A stretch of 37,868 nucleotides of DNA from Branchiostoma floridae (Eukaryota; Chordata; Leptocardii; Amphioxiformes; Branchiostomatidae), in contig NC_049988.1 in the NCBI RefSeq assembly GCF_000003815.2, positions 15,784,553-15,822,420 of the forward strand, in the 5' to 3' direction. Below are positions 1 to 9,400 of this stretch, in pieces (position 1 is the stretch's first letter; every line of letters starts with the position of its first letter). The notes under the pieces are model-generated. The model saw nothing but the letters and a program-made list of their open reading frames with translations. It was not told where the DNA came from and ran no database searches. The translations under genes were made by a program, and so were the position numbers.

Positions 1-1266
1 ATAATCATCAAATTGATAAATAACAAATAGCTGTGGGATGGGTAGAATTGTGTAGGATGGTGGGAATAGTCCTGCTGTTGTAGCTGTATCTGTAGCTGTT
101 CCACATGAGTTGACATCTCAACCTCGCGCTCCTTAGGGAACAAAGATAAACAAACAAATAATTAAACGACAAACGTGTGCTGAGAATAGATACACAACAA
201 ATAGCTCCAGCCTGGAGGAAATAGTCCTGCTGTTGTAGCTGTGTTTGTAGCTGTACCACATGACTCGACACCTCAACCTCGCGCTTCTGAGGAGACAAAA
301 ATAAACAAATAGATAAACAACAAACATCTACACACTGCGAAGAATAGTCTTGCTGTTTTAGCTGTGTGGAGCTGTTCCACACGGCTCGACATCTCAACTT
401 CCCGCTCCTGAAGGGACAGAAATAACAATTAAGATAAACAAAAAATAGCTGTAGGATGGTGAGAACAGTCCTGCTGTTGGAGCTGTGTCTGTAGCTGTTC
501 CACACGAGTCGACATCTCAACCTCACGCTCCTGAGGGGGCAGAAATAAACAAACAAATAGATAAACAACAAACATAGTCTTGCTGTTAGAGCTGTGTCTG
601 TAGCTGTTCCACACGGCTCGACATCTCAACTTCACGCTCCGGAAGGAGCAAGAATAAACAATTTAGATAAATAACAAATAGCTGAAGGATGGTGAGAACA
701 GTCCTTCTGTTGTAACTGTGTCTGTAGCTTTTTCATATGGCTCAACATCTCAACCTCGCATTCCTGAATGGACAGAAATAAACAATTTAGATAAACAACA
801 AATAGCTTTAGGATGGTGGGAATAGTCCTGCTGTTGTAGCTGGGTCTGTAGCTATTCCACACAAGTCGACATCTCAACCTCACGCTCCGGAAGGGATAGA
901 AATAAACAGATAAACAACAAACATCTGGAGAATAGTCCTGCTGTTGTAGCTGTGTCTGTAGCTGTTCAACACGACTCAACATCTCAACCTCACGCCCCGG
1001 AAGGGATAGAAATAAACAAACAAACAAACAAACAGATAAACAAGAAACATCTGCCGAATAGTCCTGCTGTTGTAGCTGGGTCTGTAGCTGTTCAACACGA
1101 CTCAACATCTCAACCTCACGCCCCGGAAGGGATAGAAATAAACAAACAAACAAACAAACAAACAGATAAACAACAAACATCTGCCGAATAGTCCTGCTGT
1201 TGTAGCTGGGTCTGTAGCTGTTCAACACGAGCCGACATCTGAACCTCGTGCTCCTACACAGATAGA
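1..1266 (-). repeat. Tandem array of ten exon-like coiled-coil units (golgin 3' region)
   Basis: Ten diverged units are centred near 110, 262, 383, 506, 614, 738, 861, 972, 1098 and 1229, spaced 108-152 bp apart. On the minus strand each unit has a T-rich polypyrimidine tract (TTTGTTTATTTCTGTCCC-like), an acceptor-like position, then a phase-0 coding-like core reading EREVEMSxRVEQLQTQLQQQDYS. The core resembles the REEEMTAKVRDLQTQLEEL segment just before the GRIP-proximal end of vertebrate GOLGA4, so the source was probably a golgin exon. The AG is kept in units near 110, 262, 383, 506, 738 and 1229. It reads CG in those near 614, 861, 972 and 1098. No unit shows a GT donor after the core. 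The left end of the array is cut by the window edge. Whether any unit is spliced into mRNA cannot be told from sequence alone. Confidence 0.85.
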
Positions 1267-2411
1267 ACTATGACTTTAGACTACGTAAGAACAGCAAGTC
1301 TGTACATGTAAGGTTTGATCAACTGTCTTAATGGTAATGTTACTCTCAATTCACTAAAAATATCAATTCCTTGCGAAGCATGTCCTTATAGTAAGTACAT
1401 CAGCACATACACAACGTACATTTTATACATGTACTCAACAAACATACAATGTATATTCAGAAGAACCAACCTAGAAGAACAGAGCACAGTAAACCATACC
1501 TAAATGTAAAGTGTCTAAATTGTAGGAGTTAAAAACATCTCAGTTTCCCTTAACACTTCCATCTTGACTTCTGTCCCATAAGCTTAATAACTGTCTTTAT
1601 CTAAATAAGGACAATAACTTTATCTAAAAAATGGGTAATAGAATGTATAATGGAGCCCCTGCCCCAGTTGCTGAGGCAACACACAAATCAAGATGAAATA
1701 CCACTTGCTGGACTTCTCTGACAGAATGACAAAGTGTTGACCATGCAATGAATAGTCAACATGTCCTGAAGAATGCCCTAAACAGGGTCTTTGTGCAATT
1801 ATTGATTGTTCTCCCTAACATATGTTTTGCTTCAGGAAAAGATCAATTAAAAAATGATTATTTAGCCAGGAGGAAAATGAAATCAAGGACAGGTAAATGC
1901 CTTCATCTTTAAGACATTGATTTCCAAAGCAGTGTCACCTCAAGCCTAACATAAACAATTTGATAAACAATCTCACTGGTACACAAATGATATTTGTCTT
2001 GGAAAAGCAATAAACTTCCATTTTTGCTTTGAGCCACACTCAGAATTGTGGATCTTAACAATTTTGTTTTGATGACGATGATGAAGAAAAAACAAAGTAC
2101 AAAGTAAAGCATGCTCTTTCAAGTAGCATATGTGTAAAAGAACTTAAAAGTGTGCAATATAAGAATTTCAACATAAAAATCTACCACAACATATTAAATG
2201 GGGTACAGGGACCTGCGAACATCTGCCTATCTCAGATTGTGCAATGATTGAAACAGATAACTGCCGTAAATGTAATTTAGAGCTCGCAAACTTGTCTACC
2301 AATTGATTTTCTTGCGGTGTGTCCCAGAGCCATTAAAGACAATTTACTACAAGATAACAACTCTCAAAGTCTTAAGTGACCACAAGTCTTATTATAGAGT
2401 GACCTATCTCA
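1267..2411. other. Golgin intron or intergenic sequence without recognisable exon
   Basis: AT-rich sequence with TACATGTA-type palindromes. Family knowledge predicts further GOLGA4 coiled-coil exons (between the segment of exon 23 and the EREVEM module) between here and 3316. I could not find an open, acceptor- and donor-flanked coiled-coil segment in this stretch. The missing exons may lie in the nearby N gap. Confidence 0.5.
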
Positions 2412-2479
2412 ACTGGGACCGCATGGCGCAATTGGCAGCAGAAGGTCCTGAGTTCGAACCCCGCCGTGTCACCGATCTG
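2412..2479 (+). repeat. tRNA-derived SINE head fragment
   Basis: TGGCGCAATTGG fits the Pol III A box and GAGTTCGAACCCC fits the B box. Only about 16 bases separate them, too few for a full anticodon arm, and the acceptor-stem sequences do not pair. This therefore looks like the promoter head of a tRNA-derived SINE or a decayed tRNA pseudogene, not a working tRNA. The body runs into the assembly gap and cannot be read. Confidence 0.5.
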
Positions 2480-2602
2480 NNNNNNNNNNNNNNNNNNNNN
2501 NNNNNNNNNNNNNNNNNNNNNNNNNNNNNNNNNNNNNNNNNNNNNNNNNNNNNNNNNNNNNNNNNNNNNNNNNNNNNNNNNNNNNNNNNNNNNNNNNNNN
2601 NN
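2480..2602. other. Assembly gap (123 N)
   Basis: A run of N. It is flanked on the left by a SINE head and on the right by a tandem repeat, which is probably why the assembly broke here. A golgin exon could be hidden inside. Confidence 0.99.
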
Positions 2603-2850
2603 TCTGCAAGAGGTGAGCAAATTGTGCACTTTTAAGACAAGTCAAGCTCCTGCAAAGGAAAGTAAGACTCAAATTCAAACCACAGGTCTCAGACAATAGA
2701 ATAGAAGAGAGTCGATATTGAAGTTAGAGAACAATAGGTCTAATTTCCTAAATTCTTGAAGCTAAAATCTGTAAGGGGTTAGCCAACTGCTGCAGAGGAA
2801 ACTAAGACTCAAATTCTGACAATAGAAAAGAGATGTTATTGAATGAAACA
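2603..2850. repeat. Imperfect direct repeat next to the gap, period about 145-150 bp
   Basis: The stretch CTGCAAAGGAAAGTAAGACTC (with AAATTC following) near 2649 recurs as CTGCAGAGGAAACTAAGACTC near 2790. In both copies it is followed by a GACAATAGAA segment and preceded by TCTG(C/T)AAG-like sequence. At least two diverged copies are visible. The repeat may continue into the N gap. Confidence 0.6.
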
Positions 2851-3316
2851 GTAGGGATTAGTTAGTAAATTAGTATTCATCGTTTTTGTTGTATGATCCT
2901 ACCTTCCCTTCTAATTCCCTTTGCTGCTTATAGGATACAAAAATGTTCAGCATTAAAAAATGGAAAACCAAAACTTAACTAAAAGTAAACATGAATGGAA
3001 GGGTGACACATATTATCATGTGACAAATGGTGAAAGACTGAATGAATGGGTGTTACTAAATGAGAAGTATTAAATGTTAAATGAAGTCAGAAAAATGTCT
3101 AATAAGAAATGCAAATAAATCACAGCCAAAGGCTGATGAATTATCTATCAAGAGAAACATATATAAGGTAAAAGCTCACAAGATACATGCAAAATATTTA
3201 GTTGCATACCTTTCACATGAATAGACTTCTCAGTTAAAGTTATGTCTGAATTTTGTACAGGAGCTTTGTAAAAAAAATAGTCTGAGGAAACTCAAAGTTC
3301 CTCCTTGATCATTTAC
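2851..3316. other. Golgin intron sequence
   Basis: AT-rich intron sequence downstream (minus strand) of exon 23. I see no exon, tRNA or clear transposon end in it. Confidence 0.6.
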
Positions 3317-3430
3317 CTTCTCATTCACCTCCTTTTCGTGAGTCTCGGTGTCAAACTGGAGTTCTGCCCTCAAGTCTTCCAGTTCCTTCTTCATAGTCTT
3401 GACCTCCTTTTTCATGGCTGACTTTTCCTT
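3317..3430 (-). CDS. GOLGA4: Golgin exon 23 (last placed exon)
   Basis: CTTTTCAG acceptor and GAGAAG|GTAAAT donor, 38 codons, phase 0 at both ends. KEKSAMKKEVKTMKKELEDL then RAELQFDTETHEKEVNEK parallels REKQKLGKEIVRLQKDLRML..EHQQELEIL in the C-terminal part of vertebrate GOLGA4. In vertebrates roughly 180 residues including GRIP follow. I could not place the next exon. Confidence 0.88.
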
Positions 3431-6400
3431 CTGAAAAGCATAGAGAGAACACTTCAACATTATCTGGGTTTCATTCTGAAATTATTTTTGGTACCTATTC
3501 ATAGAGTCTTACATAAAACTTTTTTTTCAGAATGTCACAAGCAAAACTCTCTAAATTTTTGTCTTAACTTTGTGTATCTTGAACTGCATAGTGCATATTC
3601 TGTATACATGTAATGTTACATGTACAAAACAAACAATGTAGCAACTGAGACTATTGGGAACTGACTTGCACTATATGTACATTACAATAGTCATATACAA
3701 TATATATCAAGTAATATACTATTGTCGCGTAAATATCACAACCATAGTACCAATGTTGGGAAAGTGCTATAACTTCAATATTGTAATTTAGAAAACCATC
3801 TAAAACACACCCATGTTTTTAAAGGTCTTTCCCTAAATACAATCTTCTTTTCTCACATTCTTAGACAAGCAACCCTGTTCCTACCTTAACCTCCTCTAGA
3901 GTCTTCTCCGTTTGTTCCAGCTGGTTCCTCAGCTTCTCCACCAGACTGTTCCCACCAGCCTCAGGAGGTGCTGCCCCCTGTACGGAGGCCTCCACCTTCT
4001 GCTGTACCACTTCTGTGACTGCAACCTCCCCAGCTTGTTGTGGCTCTTTGCCGTTCTGCAGCTGTTCCTCAGCCTGTTGCAACTTTGCCTGCAGCTCTGC
4101 GATGATGTTTTGCTGTTCTTCTTTGCTCTGCAGTGACTCTTCTGCTTGCTGCAACTTTGCCTGCAATTCTGCGATGGTCGGGTTTTGCTGCTCCTCTTTG
4201 CCCTGAAGTGATTCTTCAGCCTGTTTTAATTTTGCTTGCAGCTCTGTGATAATCGTTTCCTGCTCTTCTTTCTCCTGCAAAACCTCCTGAAGCTTTCCTT
4301 GCAGTTCTGCGACGGTCTGTTCCTGCCCTCCCCAACTTTGCAGCAATTCTTCAGACTGTTGCAGTTTTGCTTGAAGTTCTGAGATGACAGTTTCCTGACC
4401 CTCTTTATTTTGAAGTTGTTGTTCTGCCTGCTGTAGCTTTGACTGCAGCTCAATGATGTTTTTGGTCTGCTGCTCACAGCTGCGTAAGGTTTCCTGCAGG
4501 ATGCTTTCCTTGTCATCCAGTTTGGACTGCAGGTCAACTAGTAGAGACTTCCTATCTGACTCCAGTCTAAGAGATACAAAGATTCCTCAAATCACTGAAT
4601 ATGTAGAGGCCAAAGATAATTTTGTTCCATGATCCCATACCTTCTCACAATGATTTTGACCATTATGACTGATGTATGATGTGTGTTCCTCATTAAACAT
4701 GCAAATTTTATTCAAGACTTTATTCAAGCTTTTCCTGCGAAATCTTCAATCAATTCCCCCGAACAAATCTGAATATTAAGCATTACCCATACAATGTCGT
4801 TGTGCAATGCCAATGGTAAGTAATGGCATGTTAACCAAAGTATCATTAAACTACAGAATTATCAAGTACATGTTAAGCATTGAAAATGTCAAAATCTGAC
4901 TGTCTGTAAAGATCTAATGGCAAAATAAGACCCAAATGAAAGAAATTGAAGTTAACAGTTATATTCGTTGTACTAACCTGCCCCTTTCAGTCTGCAGTTC
5001 CTCCTGTGCAGCTTGCAGCTCAGTCCGCAGCCTTGTCACCTCCTCAGCCTGCGTGCCTGCAGCCGTAGCCTGGGACTCCTGCAGCTGCTGCAGCATCTTG
5101 TCTTTATCCTGCAGCTGTTCCTGCAGGGCTTTCTTCACCTGTGCAATCCTCTGTTCTGCCTTCTTCTTCAAGTCAGCAAGATTGGATTTCCCCTACAAAT
5201 GGGAACAAAGAGAAATTGTTTGTTGGGGGAACTTCAACAGTACATATCATGTAAAAAAAAGAGCAGTAGAATATCTATAGGTCAAGAATAAATACAACTA
5301 TTACAGGACAATAAAGAAACAAAACAATTCCGTTGCTTTAAAGTTTACTTTTGTTGCTACGAATCATTCATTTGGGTAAAGACTACCGTTGAACAGTCGA
5401 AAATTTGGATAAGTCCAATTTTTGGTGCTGGAAATTACAACTTCAGGATAAAATTTGTAACTATTATTTGAATGATTGTTTTGCTCTGTACTCCACAAGG
5501 GCTAGCAAGCTGCCATTGCAGCTTATAAAGACCATGACCAACAAACAAAACAAATACCTTTTCTTCCAGTTCTACTGCTTGAGTCTGTAGGGCTTCTGTC
5601 TTCTCCTGCTGTAACATTGCAACTTTGTCAGACAACTCCTTGTCCTTCTGCTCTAAGGCTTCTTTGTACTCCTCACACTCTTGTTTGACTTCTTCAATCT
5701 GAGTGGTGAAGACGCTTATTTCATTCTCACTGGTCTCAAGCTTCTGAAGTAGGTCCTGATGTTTCTCTGTCTCCTCTTTCAGAGAGTCCCTTTCTCGCGA
5801 GACTTCATCGTATTGCATCTGTCGGAACTCCATCATGTGGTCGAACTCTGCGACTTTCTTCTGAGCTTCCGCAAGTCTTTCTTCCAAGCCTTCGTTCTGT
5901 TCCTGGCTTTCTGAAAGCTGATGCTTTAAAGATGCTAATTGTTCTGTCAGCTGGGTTCTCTCTGTTTCTGTCTGTGTTGCACCTTCAGCCTGTGTCCTCC
6001 TTAATTCTTCCAACTCCTTTAATAAGTTAGCTTTCTCTTCAGCATCTTGTTTTAACTTATCTTGGATCTCCTTACATTGGGATTCTAGTGTGCCTATCTG
6101 ATTGGCATTGTCTTGTAATGTTGACTCCAGTTCTTTTATTCTTGTTTCACTTTCAGACACTGTGACCTCGTGCTGTTGTTTCTGGGTTTGCATCTGTGTT
6201 TGTAGTTCGGAGATCTTGTTTTGAGTCATGGCAATCTTTTGTTCTGCCTTTTTCTTCAGTTCTCCAAGCCGAGTCTTTGCCTTGCTCTCCAAGTCAGCAG
6301 CCTGCTCCTGTAGAGCCTTTGAGTTCTCTTCCTGGAGTTTTGAGATCTCTGCCACCTTTTTCTCTTCAGCTATCCTTGCAGCTTCCTGCTGGTTTTGACA

Positions 6401-9400
6401 CTCGGTTGTGAGCTCTACAAGCCTTGTTTGTAGCAGCTGGCTTGCCTGACTACTATCTAAACTCTGCTGCTGAAGGTCTGAAAGTGACTTTTCCAGTTCT
6501 GCTATTCTAGTTTCCCTCCCCTGAAGTTGAACCTCATAGTTTTCTGACTTGGACTTGAGTTCTTCCTGGAGACTTTTGACCTTGGATTGGAACTCCCCAA
6601 GTCTGTGCTCAGCTTTCTCCTTTAGTTTTGTGAGCTTGGCCTGGCCCTGTTCTTCAACTTCCTTGACACGCTGCTCTAATTCTGATTGCTTTTCTTTCTC
6701 AAGGTCTGCAAACTTCTGTGAGTTTTGCTGCTCTTTGATTGACAGCTGTTCTGTCAGCTGATCCAACTCCCCCCCTAGCTGTGCCACTTGTTGTACATAC
6801 TCCAAAACCTTCTGTTCTGCTGTTTGCTGTTTGGCTTCCAGCTCTTGTATCCTAGTCTGGCTGTTCTGGGTCTCTGCTTCAAACTTCTGTGCTGTCTGGT
6901 CTTGAGTTTCCTGCAAGTGTCTTAGCTCACTCCTAGCCTGTTCTAGTTCAGCTTGCACCTTTCCCATCTCCTCAGCTTTTGCACTGCCATCCTGTTGAAG
7001 AGTTTCAAGCTGTTTTTCCTTTCCACTCATCGTGTCCTGCAACTCCTGGATGGTGCTCTCTCTGGTCTTCAACTTCTCCTGCATCTTTTGGACTGCCTCC
7101 TTGAACTGCATCTTCAAGTTTTCTGCCTCCTTCTCCATCTTTGAGATTGTCTCGCTCTTCTCTTCAAGAGAGGCCTTCCACTTGGTCTCAACTTCTTCTA
7201 TCTGCTGCCGGTGTTGCTGCGTAATGTCCTGCAGCTGCTGCTGGTACTCAGACACTTTGCTCTGCAGGTTTTGCTGCAGCTCCTCAGCACCAAGCTTGGC
7301 CTGTTCCTCCTTTTCCTTGATCTGCTGCCTCAGCATTTCCACCTCCTGGGTGAATGAAGCCTTCTGAGACTCCAGCTTCTCTTGGTACTCGCTGACCGAC
7401 GACTTGTGTGTCATGGCAAGCTTCTTAAGTCGTGCTCCTGCTTCTCCAAGCTTGTCTTTCGTTCCCTGAAGTTGCTGAGACCTCTCCTCAAGCTGGCCTT
7501 GAAGGTCCTTAACTGTAGCTTGATATTCTAAATCCTTGTCAACAAGATCTCCTATTCTGTTCTCCAACTGCAGCTTCTGTTCCTCCATGTCTGCCTGCAG
7601 GTTTTTCTTCATCTCAGCCATGTTGTTCTCCTGCTCTCTCTGGAGTTGTTGTACCTGTCCTTGGTGCTGAACGGTCAGTTGGTCCAGCTGTGTGGAGTGC
7701 TCCTCTCGGAGCTGCTCCATCGAGGCCTGCATTTGCTGTACTGTTTCCTGTAACTGCAACAGAACACACATACATTTCAGGAAAACTCTGAGTCTTTAAT
7801 ACGTAAAATGAAAAAAAAACATTTGGTACATTCATAAAATAAAAATGCAGCTTTGTAATAGCCACAAGCTAGTTAGACAGCCCTGGCTGTGCATGCTGAA
7901 CAGCCAAACCAATAAATAGATAAAAATGCAAAAGCTGCTTTTGTTGATTTAGGGACCGTACGGCATTTAGCGAGGGGGGAGGGCCGGTCGCCAGGGGGGG
8001 GAGGGCCAAGCAAAAAAATATTTTGCCAGGGGGAGGGCCTAGCAAATTTTTTTTTACTTGGGGGGAGGGCCAAGCAAAAAAAATAGCTTGGTCTGCCAGC
8101 AAAATATGTCCCTTAAAATCCAAGAAACGGCGTTTCAGAGGGTCAAGATTTCAAAATTTTTCTGGACCTCTGCAAGGGATCGCCCGAGGTTGGCGCTCGG
8201 GACATAGTGAAAATGCGAAAGGGAGGGGGCGGGGCTTATGCATGACGCCCTCGAAAACCTTCTTCACGTACAGAAATGTTATTAAACTCTGTATTAGTCT
8301 GCCAGCAAAATTTACCCGTCTTATTGCCCTCAAAATGTAAGAAATGGCGTTTCAGAGCTCGAGGGTAAATATTTGCAAATTTCCCTGGATCCCTTTTGAC
8401 GTGACCGGCCTCGCGCCTTTGATGACCGACATCGTGATAATGTGTTTGGGGGGGATTTAATTTTGTATTTCTAAATTGAAATGCTATTAAAGTTAGCTTG
8501 GTTTGTCAGCAAAATATCTCCTCAAACCGAAGGAAATAGCTTTTAAGAGGGTCAAGATTTCAAAATTCTCCCGGACCTACCTTGCGATTCTTCGTGCCTT
8601 TGGCGCCGAACATGGTGTTCGGAACGTCGTTCTCAAAAACTTGAAACCCTCGTATTTTTTTTTTTCATAGAAACGTCATCTAACCAGCAAAATTTCCCAT
8701 AAAAAAGCAATGCAGGAAATCGTGGCAAAAAAAGCGTGGCATTTCTAAAAGATCTCCTGCAAGTCTGCGGTCTCACGCCCGCCGGCGACCGGTCTTACCC
8801 CGCCGTGGGAAAATCAGCGTCACGCGTCGGCGCCCCCCTCCCCACTACAGTTTTGGAAGTCGAATCGTGCTGTCGTTTTGGTTTTCATTTTTTCCCCCGA
8901 TTTACCGTAAGTTATTACCACCACAGAACCAAGAAAAAGTCCAAAATATATGTAAATTGAAAATAGTTTCCGTCAAGCCGCTCAGGCCTGCGAGCTTGCA
9001 ATACGTAAATTTAGGGAGCGGGGCGCGCGCCGCTTCGTGGCGCAAATCTACTAGAAATCCAGGTACAAATGCTTTTTAGGTGTTGTTTTAATATCAAAAC
9101 CAATGAAATAGCTTCTATAAAGCAAATATTTATGCCTCTATGAAGCAGATATTTATCCCTCTATTAAGCAGATATTTTGAGCCATTCTGTTTTCCTTTTT
9201 TTACTAGGGGTGAGAGATCTGTTTTCTCGATGAAAATCATGAAAAAGTATGACGCAAAGGACATTTCCGAATGCGGGAGCGCAGTGTTTTATTGGCGTCT
9301 TGAATTTTTTTTTTCAAAGTTGATAGGAGGGGGGAGGGCCAAGCAAAAATATTTTGTCTTGGGGGGAGGGCCTAGCAAAAAAAAATTTACCTGGGGGGAG

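Noticed and set aside
8-571. Open frame of 187 codons through the array
   Set aside because: It is open only because the repeat lacks stops in shifting frames. The sequence alternates between the core read in wrong frames and T-rich linker.
952-1191. Plus-strand 79-codon frame (SVAVQHDSTSQPHAPEG repeats)
   Set aside because: It is the reverse complement of two array units. The minus-strand reading gives the golgin-like coiled coil.
1-1266. CRISPR-like array of regularly spaced repeats
   Set aside because: Units are diverged, the spacers are related to one another, and the repeats encode a coiled coil next to a eukaryotic gene. This is a tandem exon-like repeat.
3912-7367. Several plus-strand frames rich in Cys, Ser and Leu opposite the golgin exons
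   Set aside because: They are shadows of CAG/CTG-rich coiled-coil coding sequence on the minus strand, without splice or homology support.
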